A stretch of 22,244 nucleotides of DNA from Comamonadaceae bacterium (GCA_947374485.1 CANCCF010000055.1:1-22244); one strand, 5' to 3'; shown: positions 6,607 through 14,601, counted from the stretch's first letter. A program made the numbers and translations. Notes: generated by a model from the letters alone, not told the origin.

Positions 6607-6994
6607 CGCTGTCCCTGCCGCGCAAGTCGGCCTGATCGCGCTGCAGCTCTGCCGCACTGGCCGCGAACAGGCCCGCCCCGTTGAACAGGCGGCGCCTGGC
6701 CAGCAACAAGGCGACGCACCCCAGGCCCAGAAAGACCAGGGACGTCACCGCCACCAGTCCCAGGCGATAGCGGTCCCACAGCAGCACAAGGGCAAATCCG
6801 CACAAGGCCAGGACACCCAGGGACAAGAGCAAAAGGGCCAGGGCGCCCAACAGCAAGGCATCGAAGAGACGGCGCTTCTCCAACTCCAGCTCGGTGCCGA
6901 GCAAGTCCAGGCGCAGTTGGGCAATTTCCAGAATGCTGGCCAGGAGCGCGCGTAGCGAAGCCAGCAAGCCGCTGGAAGTGGGGCGTGGGCCCAT
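6599..6994 (-). CDS. yqjE: YqjE family inner-membrane protein (Holin-X / phage holin superfamily III)
   Basis: A 131-residue protein with an N-terminal helical segment rich in Leu and Glu (residues about 10-45). Two closely spaced membrane helices follow (about 45-72 and 77-100) with a polar C-terminal tail. This is the layout of the YqjE/DUF1469 family, often named a phage holin although it occurs in ordinary chromosomes. The gene starts 8 bp after the yqjD stop and has no clear ribosome site, so it is probably translated by coupling. Its partners YqjD and YqjK flank it. In enterobacteria YqjE sits next to the stress-related, membrane-anchored YqjD; a role in the envelope during stress is inferred from that. 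Confidence 0.85.
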   Translation of the reverse strand: MGPRPTSSGLLASLRALLASILEIAQLRLDLLGTELELEKRRLFDALLLGALALLLLSLGVLALCGFALVLLWDRYRLGLVAVTSLVFLGLGCVALLLARRRLFNGAGLFAASAAELQRDQADLRGRDSGA

Positions 6995-7002
6995 GCGCTA
7001 GC

Positions 7003-7314
7003 CTAGCGCCGGGCCAGCAACAGCCCGAGCAGCAGTCCAACACCCACCGCAATACCAGTCGACTGCCACGGGTTGTCGTGCACAAAGGCATCTGTGGCCT
7101 GACCGGCGGCCCGCACCTTGGAGAGGGCGGAGTCCTGCAGACGCCCCAGATCGGTTTTGGCCTGGCGTATGCGCTCCTGCATGCGCTCGCGCAGCTCCTG
7201 GCCCTTTTCTTCGCCCTCGCCATAGCCCATGCGGAGCAACTCCTCAGAGTGGCTGATCACGGCCTTCAGGTTCTCCAGCAGGGCTTCCTTGTGTGCGTCC
7301 GATGCTGTGTTCAT
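7003..7314 (-). CDS. yqjD: DUF883 family protein, YqjD/ElaB-like (membrane-anchored ribosome-associated)
   Basis: A 103-residue protein. Residues 1-75 are charged, helical and coiled-coil-like (EENLK, GQELRERMQERIRQAKTDLGRLQ). The conserved HDNPWQSTGIAVGVG motif (79-93) follows, then a single C-terminal membrane helix rich in Gly and Leu ending in ARR. This is the signature of DUF883; E. coli YqjD, ElaB and YgaM anchor to the inner membrane by this tail and bind ribosomes in stationary phase. The ATG at 7314 has GGAG 6 bases upstream. A much longer open frame runs on upstream in the same phase to 8835, but it lies antisense to another gene and is not real. Confidence 0.9.
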   Translation of the reverse strand: MNTASDAHKEALLENLKAVISHSEELLRMGYGEGEEKGQELRERMQERIRQAKTDLGRLQDSALSKVRAAGQATDAFVHDNPWQSTGIAVGVGLLLGLLLARR

Positions 7315-7449
7315 ATCCGTCTCCGGTGATGGTTCAAGGCCTTCTTGTAGCGTTGGGGCGGAGTGCAGAGGCAGATATTTCGCAACTTCGCCATCGCGGG
7401 CTACGATGCGGTGGAGTGTGGTGCGGGGCAGGGTGGCTCCAGCGCCTGC

Positions 7450-7473
7450 CAAACGTTTGTCAAAGTTTTGACA
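7450..7473. promoter_or_regulatory. Paired palindromes in the yqjD / phosphoesterase divergent region
   Basis: CAAACGTTTG (7450-7459) is a perfect 10-bp palindrome. It overlaps TGTCAAAGTTTTGACA (7458-7473), which has perfect 7-bp arms around a GT centre. The second palindrome supplies a TTGACA -35-like box on each strand. On the plus strand TACCAA lies 16 bp downstream (7490-7495) as a weak -10. I see this as a likely operator/promoter for the gene at 7525 and possibly for yqjD. The binding protein is not identified. Confidence 0.5.
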
Positions 7474-7524
7474 CATTCTGCGGCTACCGTACCAACCTTG
7501 TGCCACCCCTCCAATTACAAAACC

Positions 7525-8538
7525 ATGCTGATCCGCAATATTTCCCTCGCCCTGGTCGCCCTGAGCCTGGCGGCGTGTGCCTCGGTACCCGGCGCGGGCG
7601 CTGAGCGCTATTCCTTCGGCCTGTGGGGCGACATGCCCTACAAAAAGGCAGGAGACGACCGCAAGCTGCCCGCCGTCTTGCAAAGCATCAACCAATCGGA
7701 CATTGCCTTTTCCCTCTATGACGGCGACATCAAGGACGGCAGCTCCAAGTGCACCGACGACACCTACACCGACGCCCTTGCGATGTTTGCCAGCATGGCC
7801 AAACCCGTGGTCTATGTGCCCGGCGACAACGAATGGACCGACTGCCACCGCAGCAACAACGGCGGCTACGACGCACTGGAGCGTCTGTCGCATGTGCGCC
7901 GCGTCATGTTCCCCGCTACCCACAGCCTGGGGCAGACCACCATGCCTCTGCAACACCAGGGATCTCTCGGCGAAAAGTATGTGGAGAACACCCGCTTCAG
8001 CCGCGGCCCGGTGGTGTTTGCCGGCTTGAATGTGCCGGGCAGCAACAACAACGTGATCCTGAGCGCCAAGGAGTGCAGCAACAAAAGCGCGCGCACCGCC
8101 GCGCAATGTGACGCATCCAACGCCGAATACCTGGAGCGCGACGCTGCCAACATCGCCTGGCTGGCCCAGACCTTCCAGCAGGCCAAAGACCAGGGCGCTT
8201 TGGGCGTGGTGCTGGTGGTGCAGGCCGACCCCGGTTTTGACTGGCCCGAGACCGAAGACGAAGACGAGAGCCAGTTGCCCCAGTTCAGCGGCTATCGCAA
8301 CTTTATGGCCCAGGTGGTCCAACAGACCGAAGCCTTCAAGGGCCAGGTGCTGTTTGTGCACGGGGATACCCACTTCTTCAAGGTCGACAAGCCGCTCTAC
8401 AGCCCCACCAAGCTGCTGCCCAACCTGACACGTCTGCAGACTTTTGGCAGCCCCAGCCTGCATTGGGTCAAGGTGACTGTGGATACCAGCAGCCCGGCCC
8501 TGTTTCGCGTCGAACCGGTGATCGTGCGCCAGCCTTGA
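7525..8538 (+). CDS. Lipoprotein of the calcineurin-like metallophosphoesterase superfamily
   Basis: A 337-residue protein with a lipoprotein signal peptide: a short basic N-terminus, a hydrophobic core and the lipobox LAAC, with Cys18 as the predicted lipidated residue. It should be anchored on the periplasmic side of the envelope. Metal-binding motifs of the phosphoesterase fold are seen in order: GLWGDMPY (Asp36), YDGDIKDG (Asp66/Asp68), VPGDNEWTD (Asp101, Asn102) and FVHGDTHFF (His279, His283). The usual GHxH is replaced by HGDTH and the expected upstream histidine segment reads VVQADP. The acidic stretch ETEDEDES (242-249) is unusual. The ATG at 7525 is chosen for the lipobox; no good ribosome site is visible. 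Substrate unknown: phosphomonoesters or phosphodiesters are possible. Confidence 0.85.
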   Translation: MLIRNISLALVALSLAACASVPGAGAERYSFGLWGDMPYKKAGDDRKLPAVLQSINQSDIAFSLYDGDIKDGSSKCTDDTYTDALAMFASMAKPVVYVPGDNEWTDCHRSNNGGYDALERLSHVRRVMFPATHSLGQTTMPLQHQGSLGEKYVENTRFSRGPVVFAGLNVPGSNNNVILSAKECSNKSARTAAQCDASNAEYLERDAANIAWLAQTFQQAKDQGALGVVLVVQADPGFDWPETEDEDESQLPQFSGYRNFMAQVVQQTEAFKGQVLFVHGDTHFFKVDKPLYSPTKLLPNLTRLQTFGSPSLHWVKVTVDTSSPALFRVEPVIVRQP

Positions 8539-8540
8539 GG

Positions 8541-9446
8541 CTAGCCCGGGTCTGCCATCTGCGTTAGCCACTGGGCAAAGGGCTCCAGCGCTGCAGAGCC
8601 TGCCCCGGGTGTTTGTGGCCGCACCAGGTAATAGGCGCGCTGGCTGGCCAGGGCCAGCGGATGTGCAATCACCAGCTCGCCCCGTTGCAGCTCCGGCTCG
8701 ATCAGCAGGCGCGGCACCAGTGCCAGGCCCAGGCCTTGCGCGGCGGCCGCCACCGTCATGGAGAACTGTTCGTAGCGCGGCCCGCTCAGGGCGCGTGGCG
8801 CCTCCACCCCGGCCTGCGCAAACCACTGGCCCCAAGCCTCGGGCCGGGTGCTTTGCTGCAGCAAGGGCATGCCAGCCAGGGTGGCCGCCTTGAGCGACTT
8901 GCGCGCACCCAGCAGGCGCGGCTGGCAGACCACCACCACCTCTTCGTCCAGCAGGTGCTGGCTGTGGGTGCCGGCCCAGCGTTGCAGCTGCCCGGGCGTG
9001 CCGGCGTAAATGGCCGCGTCCAGTGCGGTGTCGGCGAACAAAAACGGTCGGGTGCGGGTATCGATGTGCACGGTGATACCGGGATGGCGTTTGGCAAAGT
9101 CACACAGGCGCGGAATCAGCCACTGCGCCGCAAAGGTGGGCACGCTAGCCAGGTGCACGTCACCGCCGGGCACGCCTGCGGCCATGATGTCCAGCGTGTC
9201 CTGCTCCAGCGCACCCAGGCGCTGCGCCACGCGCGCCGCATAGTCGGCCCCCACGGCGGTGAGCTCCATGCCGTGGCGTGTGCGCTTGAACAGGGTCACG
9301 CCCAGGCTGGTCTCCAGTGCCAGAATCTGGCGTGACACCGCGCTTTGCGTGAGCGAGAGTTCCACCGCTGCGCGCGTCAGGCTGCGGTGGCGGGCGGCGG
9401 CGTCAAAGCACAGCAGGGTGTGGGAGGCGGGAATCTTGCGGCGCAT
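8541..9446 (-). CDS. LysR-family transcriptional regulator (GcvA-like)
   Basis: A 301-residue protein with an N-terminal winged helix-turn-helix: residues 8-65, including RSLTRAAVELSLTQSAVSRQI and LETSLGVTLFKRT. A periplasmic-binding-protein-type effector domain follows (about 90-295). The pattern PASHTLLCFDAAARHRSLTRAA is that of the GcvA/AmpR subgroup. It begins only 3 bp after the davA stop on the same strand, so it is probably co-transcribed as davB-davA-lysR. That makes it a candidate regulator of lysine or glutarate catabolism, comparable in role to GcdR or DavR-type regulators of Pseudomonas; this is inference from position. It ends 2 bp from the stop of the convergent lipoprotein gene. 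Confidence 0.9.
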   Translation of the reverse strand: MRRKIPASHTLLCFDAAARHRSLTRAAVELSLTQSAVSRQILALETSLGVTLFKRTRHGMELTAVGADYAARVAQRLGALEQDTLDIMAAGVPGGDVHLASVPTFAAQWLIPRLCDFAKRHPGITVHIDTRTRPFLFADTALDAAIYAGTPGQLQRWAGTHSQHLLDEEVVVVCQPRLLGARKSLKAATLAGMPLLQQSTRPEAWGQWFAQAGVEAPRALSGPRYEQFSMTVAAAAQGLGLALVPRLLIEPELQRGELVIAHPLALASQRAYYLVRPQTPGAGSAALEPFAQWLTQMADPG

Positions 9447-9449
9447 GGA

Positions 9450-10298
9450 CTACCCCTTGCCGTCGTCTTTGCCGCCCTGTTGGATGCGCTGCACATATTC
9501 TTGCAAATGCGTCTGCTCGCGTCGCGCATGCGCTAGCGCCTCGGGGGTGAGCGTGGCGATCAACAGGGCCTCGTCCCGCCCGGCCATGGCGAGCGGTTGG
9601 CCTAGTGCATCGACCACCGAACTCAAGCCGCCGTAGCGCAAGCTGCCCTCCGTACCGCAGTAATTGGCATAGGCCAGCACCATCTGGTTCTCGAACGCCC
9701 GCGCGGGCACCAGCGTCTGGGGCACGATGTCATAGCGGTCCATATTGGCGGTGGGCACCAGCACGCCATCGGCGCCACGCAGGGCCAGGCGCCGCGTGTT
9801 CTCGGGGAACTCTACGTCGTAGCAAATCAGCAGGCCCAACTGCCAGCCGTGCAGCGTGGCCAGTTGGCTGTTGCTGGCCTCTACCTGACCCGCGCTGAAC
9901 TGCGCCCGGTCCAGCGCGCCATACAGATGGGTCTTGCGGTAATGCAGCACGGCAGCTCCCTCGGCGCAGGTCCACTGCGCGGCGTTGAACACCTGGCCGT
10001 CTGCACCGCGCTCAGGGTAGCCCCAGACGATGGCGATACTGTGTTCGCGTGCGATGCGTGCCACCGCCAGTGCGTAAGCCCCGTTACGGGGCTGCGCCAG
10101 GGTGGCCACAGCCGCGGCGCCGATGCTGTACCCGGTCAGAAACATCTCCGGCGTGAGCAGCACCTGCGCCCCGGCGGCATGCGCCCGGGCTGCCGCATCT
10201 TGCAGGCGCTGCAGGTTGGCATCTATCTGCAAGGGCAGCGACGTGCATTGCCAGACGGCCAGGGTGAGCGGCGTGCGTGGGTTTGTGTCTTGGGCCAT
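9450..10298 (-). CDS. davA: 5-aminovaleramide amidohydrolase (delta-aminovaleramidase), nitrilase superfamily
   Basis: Hydrolyses 5-aminovaleramide to 5-aminovalerate and ammonia in lysine catabolism. The carbon-nitrogen hydrolase triad is visible: Glu51 in TPEMFLTGY, Lys122 in YRKTHLYG and Cys159 in LICYDVEFPEN. The sequence resembles Pseudomonas putida DavA as I recall it (PEMFLTGYNIG, YRKTHLFGELDR, LICYDIEFPENARRLAL, LVPTANM). The preceding gene davB supplies the amide substrate. I chose the ATG at 10298, which has GGAG 8 bases upstream and starts 5 bp after the davB stop. A GTG at 10307 overlapping that stop is possible but its ribosome site would be too close. Length 282 residues, slightly longer at the N-terminus than the Pseudomonas enzyme. 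Confidence 0.9.
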   Translation of the reverse strand: MAQDTNPRTPLTLAVWQCTSLPLQIDANLQRLQDAAARAHAAGAQVLLTPEMFLTGYSIGAAAVATLAQPRNGAYALAVARIAREHSIAIVWGYPERGADGQVFNAAQWTCAEGAAVLHYRKTHLYGALDRAQFSAGQVEASNSQLATLHGWQLGLLICYDVEFPENTRRLALRGADGVLVPTANMDRYDIVPQTLVPARAFENQMVLAYANYCGTEGSLRYGGLSSVVDALGQPLAMAGRDEALLIATLTPEALAHARREQTHLQEYVQRIQQGGKDDGKG

Positions 10299-10303
10299 GG
10301 GTG

Positions 10304-11986
10304 TCACTCCGGCAAAGCCATGGGCCCCAGCGTGGCGTACACATCACCAGGTCCGGGGTTGTCTCTGGGCGTGGCCCCGCCGAAGTGGTGCAGGATGCCC
10401 CACACCGCGTTGAGCGAGGTTTGTACCGCGCCCTCCACCCAGGCCGGCGTCCAGGACACGTCGTCACCGGCAATGAACAGCCCCTTTTGCTGGGCCGGAA
10501 ATGCGTCCTGCATGAAGTGGCCGTACATGCGGTGGTTGTAGCGGTAGTGCCCGGGCAGCGCGCCCTTGAAGGCGCCCAGGAAGTGCGGGTCGGACTCCCA
10601 GGACACGCACACCGGGTCACCGATGATGTGGCTGGCAATGTCCACGCCGGGGTAGATGTTGGCCAGCGCGTCCAGCGCCAGCTTGACGCGCTTTTCCACC
10701 GGCTGCGGCAGCATTTTCAAGGCATCGCCCATCCAGGCATACGACAGGCAAATCACCCCGGGCTGACCGGGGCCGTTGTCAAACAAGTAGGTGCCGCGCG
10801 TGAGCCGGTCGGTCAGCGTCATGCTCATCACGTGGCGGCCGGTGGCGGGGTCGGTGTCCTTCCAGAACGGACGGTCGACCATGACAAAAGTCTTGCTGGA
10901 CTGCATGTAGCGCGTGCGGTCCAGCGCCATCCACATCTTTTGTGAGAAGAGCGATTCCTCGCAGGCAATCTGCGTGGTCAGCAGCCAGCTCTGGCAGGTG
11001 GTGAGCACGGCGCCATAGCGGCGCGTGTTGCCCCACGTGTCGGTGACTTCAAGCTGCCCGTCTGTTGCGCGCGCAATGGCCGTCACCCCCGCGCATGTCG
11101 CGCCGCTATGCAGGCCCTCCAGCGTGGTGCCTGCGGGCCAGTGCACACAGCTTGGCGCATGGCGCCACAGGCCGCAGGGTACCTGGTCGGCGCCGCCCAC
11201 AATCAGGCGCTGCTCGTCATCGCAGCGTGTCACCACCACGCGCAGGATTTCCAGCATGGAGTTGGGAAAGTCCGAGTCCCAGCCGCCGGTGCCAAAACCC
11301 ACCTGGCCAAACACCTCGCGGTGGCGGAACGAGAGCTTGGAAAAAGCCTTAGAGCTGGCCACGAAATCGTAAAAGGTGCGGTCATCCCACAAGGGGATCA
11401 GCGTGTTCCACAGCCGCTTGAGACTCACTGCATCGCGCGTGCGGATGGCGTCCTGCAGTTCATGGAAACGCGCATCGGCTTGCAGCGCCTCTGCCCACGC
11501 GTCGGCCACTTCGCCAAACAGCGGTGGCAAGTCCGCCAGGGTGTGGGCGTAGTGGCTCACACCCTCCAGGTCGACCACGGTGCTGCCCGCCGCGGGCGTC
11601 AGGGGGTTGGGGAAAGGGCGCGTCTCCAAGCCCAGCAAATGCACGTAATGAAAGAAGGCCGTACCCGACACCGGAAAGCGCATGCCGCCCAGCTCGGCCA
11701 CCACATGGCGCGTGCCCTCAAAGCGCTGCGAGCGCAGCCGCCCGCCCATGCGCGAAGCTTCATATAGCACCGGCTTGAAGCCCAGCTTCATCAGCTCATA
11801 GGCCGCCACCATCCCGGCCATGCCCGCACCCACCACCGCCACCTCGGCGCCGTGGTGCTGCGCGGGCAAAGTCCCAAGCCCTGCGGGGTGCGCAATCCAG
11901 TCGTCAAAGGCAAACGGAAAGTCCGGGCCGAACTGGGTGACCGGCGCTGCAAAATCGGTGGGAATAAGGGGTGCAGTAGGTGCCAT
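10304..11986 (-). CDS. davB: L-lysine 2-monooxygenase (FAD, flavin monoamine oxidase family)
   Basis: Oxidatively decarboxylates L-lysine to 5-aminovaleramide, the first step of the delta-aminovalerate route. Residues 49-76 form the FAD dinucleotide-binding fold (VAVVGAGMAGMVAAYEL, LYEA), followed by GGRLRSQ. The C-terminal flavin-binding stretch FIAGDDVSWTPAWVEGAVQT lies near residue 500. The 560-residue length and long stretches (FGPDFPFAFDDW, ELGGMRFPVS, GQVGFGTGGWDSDFPNSML, RYMQSSKTFVMVDRPFWKD) match P. putida DavB as I remember it. Tryptophan 2-monooxygenase (IaaM) is a relative, but these stretches and the DavA-type partner favour lysine. The start at 11986 has only a weak ribosome site. 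It is divergent from gcdH across 123 bp. Confidence 0.92.
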   Translation of the reverse strand: MAPTAPLIPTDFAAPVTQFGPDFPFAFDDWIAHPAGLGTLPAQHHGAEVAVVGAGMAGMVAAYELMKLGFKPVLYEASRMGGRLRSQRFEGTRHVVAELGGMRFPVSGTAFFHYVHLLGLETRPFPNPLTPAAGSTVVDLEGVSHYAHTLADLPPLFGEVADAWAEALQADARFHELQDAIRTRDAVSLKRLWNTLIPLWDDRTFYDFVASSKAFSKLSFRHREVFGQVGFGTGGWDSDFPNSMLEILRVVVTRCDDEQRLIVGGADQVPCGLWRHAPSCVHWPAGTTLEGLHSGATCAGVTAIARATDGQLEVTDTWGNTRRYGAVLTTCQSWLLTTQIACEESLFSQKMWMALDRTRYMQSSKTFVMVDRPFWKDTDPATGRHVMSMTLTDRLTRGTYLFDNGPGQPGVICLSYAWMGDALKMLPQPVEKRVKLALDALANIYPGVDIASHIIGDPVCVSWESDPHFLGAFKGALPGHYRYNHRMYGHFMQDAFPAQQKGLFIAGDDVSWTPAWVEGAVQTSLNAVWGILHHFGGATPRDNPGPGDVYATLGPMALPE

Positions 11987-12036
11987 AAGTGAGCCAGATT
12001 GTGCGCCTTTCAGGTATGCGTTGCCAGAATACCAGC

Positions 12037-12048
12037 ATGCAAAAGCAT
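12037..12048. promoter_or_regulatory. Candidate palindrome in the davB-gcdH divergent region
   Basis: ATGC-AAAA-GCAT (12037-12048) is a short perfect inverted repeat near the middle of the 123-bp region between davB and gcdH. A second ATGC occurs at 12016-12019. A shared LysR-type operator would be expected here if the downstream LysR controls both operons. The palindrome is short and may be chance. Confidence 0.25.
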
Positions 12049-12109
12049 TGCTTGTACGGGGGGTCTGCGGGCGCTACCATGGTGTGGACAAACCTACCCG
12101 GAGACCCGC

Positions 12110-13300
12110 ATGGCCCACGCCGCTTTCAATTGGCAAGACCCCTTTTTGCTCGACGCCCAGCTCAGCGATGACGAGCGCATGGTGCGCGACGCGGCCGCCG
12201 CGTATTGCCAGGACAAACTGCAGCCCCGCGTGACGCAGGCCTTTCGCGAGGGCACGACCGATGTGGCCATCTTCCGCGAGATGGGCGAACTCGGCCTGCT
12301 CGGCCCCACCATCCCCGAGGCCTATGGCGGCCCGGCCCTGAACTACGTGGCCTACGGCCTGATCGCGCGCGAAGTGGAGCGCGTGGACAGCGGCTACCGC
12401 TCCATGATGAGCGTGCAAAGCTCGTTGGTGATGGTGCCGATCTTTGAATTCGGCACCGAGGCGCAACGCCAAAAATACCTGCCCAAGCTGGCCACCGGAG
12501 AATGGATTGGCTGCTTTGGCCTGACCGAACCCGACCACGGCTCCGACCCCGGCTCCATGGCGGCGCGCGCCCACAAGGTGGCCGGTGGCTACAAGCTCTC
12601 GGGCTCCAAGATGTGGATCTCCAACTCCCCCATTGCCGACGTGTTTGTGGTCTGGGCCAAGGAGGTATTGGAAGGCGGCCAGGTCGGCCCCATACGCGGC
12701 TTTGTGCTGGAGAAAGGCATGGCCGGTTTGAGCGCCCCGACTATTCATGGCAAGGTGGGTTTGCGCGCCAGCATCACTGGCGAGATTGTGATGGACGGCG
12801 TGTTCTGCCCCGAAGAAAACGCCTTCCCTGAAGTGCAGGGCTTGAAGGGCCCCTTCACCTGCCTGAACAGCGCGCGCTACGGCATTGCCTGGGGCGCCTT
12901 GGGTGCTGCCGAAGACTGCTGGCTGCGTGCGCGACAGTACACCATGGACCGCAAGCAATTTGGCCGACCACTAGCGGCCAACCAGCTGATCCAGAAGAAG
13001 CTGGCCGACATGCAGACCGAGATTGCGCTGGGCCTGCAGGGCTGTTTGCGGCTGGGGCGCATGAAGGACGAGGGCATTGCGTCAGTGGAGATCACCTCCA
13101 TCCTCAAGCGCAACAGCTGTGGCAAGTCGCTGGACATTGCCCGCTTGGCGCGCGACATGATGGGCGGCAATGGCATCTCTGACGAGTTTGGCGTGGCGCG
13201 GCATTTGGTGAACCTGGAGGTGGTGAACACCTATGAGGGCACGCACGACATCCATGCGTTGATCTTGGGGCGGGCGCAGACGGGGATTGCGGCGTTTTAG
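12110..13300 (+). CDS. gcdH: Glutaryl-CoA dehydrogenase
   Basis: An FAD acyl-CoA dehydrogenase that oxidises and decarboxylates glutaryl-CoA to crotonyl-CoA. The 396-residue protein shows the group's features: SGYRSMMSVQSSLVM with the substrate-carboxylate-binding arginine (Arg97), GCFGLTEPDHGSDPGSM, KMWISNSP, and the C-terminal NTYEGTHDIHALILGRAQTG carrying the catalytic Glu376. These are diagnostic of glutaryl-CoA rather than short-chain acyl-CoA dehydrogenases. The ATG at 12110 has CGGAG 6-7 bases upstream; the open frame extends further upstream without a ribosome site. A CoA-transferase gene follows after 3 bp, and davB is divergent, which joins the top and bottom of lysine breakdown. 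Confidence 0.95.
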   Translation: MAHAAFNWQDPFLLDAQLSDDERMVRDAAAAYCQDKLQPRVTQAFREGTTDVAIFREMGELGLLGPTIPEAYGGPALNYVAYGLIAREVERVDSGYRSMMSVQSSLVMVPIFEFGTEAQRQKYLPKLATGEWIGCFGLTEPDHGSDPGSMAARAHKVAGGYKLSGSKMWISNSPIADVFVVWAKEVLEGGQVGPIRGFVLEKGMAGLSAPTIHGKVGLRASITGEIVMDGVFCPEENAFPEVQGLKGPFTCLNSARYGIAWGALGAAEDCWLRARQYTMDRKQFGRPLAANQLIQKKLADMQTEIALGLQGCLRLGRMKDEGIASVEITSILKRNSCGKSLDIARLARDMMGGNGISDEFGVARHLVNLEVVNTYEGTHDIHALILGRAQTGIAAF

Positions 13301-13303
13301 GTT

Positions 13304-14545
13304 ATGGCTCACGAAACCCAAGGCGCCCTCTCCCACATCAAAGTGCTGGACCTCTCGCGCGTACTCGCCGGTCCGTGGTGCACCCAGATGCTGGCCGACC
13401 TGGGCGCCGACGTCATCAAGGTCGAGCGGCCCGTGGTGGGGGATGACACACGCCACTGGGGCCCGCCCTTTTTGCAGGATGCAGAGGGCAACGCCACCCA
13501 GGAGGCCAGCTACTACGCCGCTTGCAACCGCAACAAGCGCTCCATCACCGTCGACATAGCCCAAGCCCAAGGCCAGGCGTTGATACGCACCCTGGCGCTG
13601 CAAAGCGACATCCTGGTGGAGAACTTCAAGGTGGGCGGGCTGGTGCATTACGGGCTGGATTTTGAGAGCCTGAAAAAACTCAACCCACGCCTGATCTACT
13701 GCTCCATCACCGGCTTTGGCCAGAATGGCCCGTATGCCGAGCGCGCCGGTTACGACCTGATGGTGCAGGCCATGAGCGGACTCATGAGCATCACCGGCCA
13801 GGCCGAGGCGCCACCCATGCGCGTGGGCGTGGCGGTGGTGGATGTGTTCACCGGCGTCTATGCCAACAGCGCCATCCTGGCAGCACTCGAAGTGCGGCAC
13901 CGCACGGGCCTCGGTCAACACATCGACATGGCGCTGCTGGACGTGGGCATGGCCGTGCTGGCGAACCAGGCGGCAGGCTTTTTGAATACCGGCCAGGTGC
14001 CGCTGCGCCAGGGCAACAGCCACCCGAGTCTGGTGCCCTACCAGGACTTTGAAACCGCAGATGGCGCCATGCTGCTGGCCATTGGCAACGACGGCCAGTT
14101 CGCGCGTTTTTGCGGGGTAGCCGGCCATGCCGAATGGGCCGAAGATGCGCGCTTTGCCAGCAACACCGCGCGCGTAGGCCACCGGCGGGCGCTGGTGGAC
14201 CTGATGCAGGCCGTTACCCGCACCCGCAGCACCGCCGCCTGGATTGCCGCGCTCGAAGACAAGGCCGTGCCCTGCGGCCCCATCAACACCATGGACCAGG
14301 CCTTTGCCGATGCACAGGTGCAGCACCGGGGGCTGAAGGTGGTGCAGAGCGCTTCATCCGCAGCGCAGGCACGGACAGGCGTGGCTGCCATCGCCAGCGT
14401 GGCCAGCCCTCTGCGCCTGGGCAGCCACCCACCGGTGCTGCGCAATGCGCCACCGACGCTGGGCGAGCACACGCTGGAAGTGCTCGAAGGGCTGGGACTG
14501 GACGGCGCGCAGATTGCTGCCCTGCAGACCCGCAAGGTGATTTAG
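13304..14545 (+). CDS. gcdG: Class III (CaiB/BaiF) CoA-transferase, probable succinyl-CoA:glutarate CoA-transferase
   Basis: Likely activates glutarate to glutaryl-CoA using succinyl-CoA, feeding GcdH. The 413-residue length is normal for family III. The N-terminal motif LDLSRVLAGPWCTQMLADLGADVIKVE (15-41) is characteristic of the fold, and the catalytic aspartate is expected at Asp151 in AGYDLMVQAMSGLMS. Its start lies 3 bp after the gcdH stop, so the two genes form an operon and may be translationally coupled. Similar gcdH-gcdG pairs occur in pseudomonads. Family III members act on many acids, so glutarate is inferred from the neighbour and not from residues. Confidence 0.85.
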   Translation: MAHETQGALSHIKVLDLSRVLAGPWCTQMLADLGADVIKVERPVVGDDTRHWGPPFLQDAEGNATQEASYYAACNRNKRSITVDIAQAQGQALIRTLALQSDILVENFKVGGLVHYGLDFESLKKLNPRLIYCSITGFGQNGPYAERAGYDLMVQAMSGLMSITGQAEAPPMRVGVAVVDVFTGVYANSAILAALEVRHRTGLGQHIDMALLDVGMAVLANQAAGFLNTGQVPLRQGNSHPSLVPYQDFETADGAMLLAIGNDGQFARFCGVAGHAEWAEDARFASNTARVGHRRALVDLMQAVTRTRSTAAWIAALEDKAVPCGPINTMDQAFADAQVQHRGLKVVQSASSAAQARTGVAAIASVASPLRLGSHPPVLRNAPPTLGEHTLEVLEGLGLDGAQIAALQTRKVI

Positions 14546-14601
14546 CCGATTGCATTGCGGCAGTGAACCCGCTAAGGGGCCCCCAGCCCTGACAATCAAC
14601 C

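Noticed and set aside
6599..6994. Prophage remnant suggested by the holin-like protein
   Set aside because: It belongs to the chromosomal yqjD-yqjE-yqjK set, and no other phage gene, integrase or attachment site is visible.
7003..8835. 610-codon open frame on the minus strand
   Set aside because: Only its last 103 codons are real (yqjD). The rest is antisense to the lipoprotein phosphoesterase and has His/Gly/Val-rich shadow composition.
9450..11986. Indole-3-acetic acid pathway (IaaM-IaaH) as an explanation for the monooxygenase-amidohydrolase pair
   Set aside because: The hydrolase is of the nitrilase fold (Glu-Lys-Cys), not the amidase-signature IaaH type, and the oxidase resembles DavB over long stretches. 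The adjacent glutarate genes also point to lysine.
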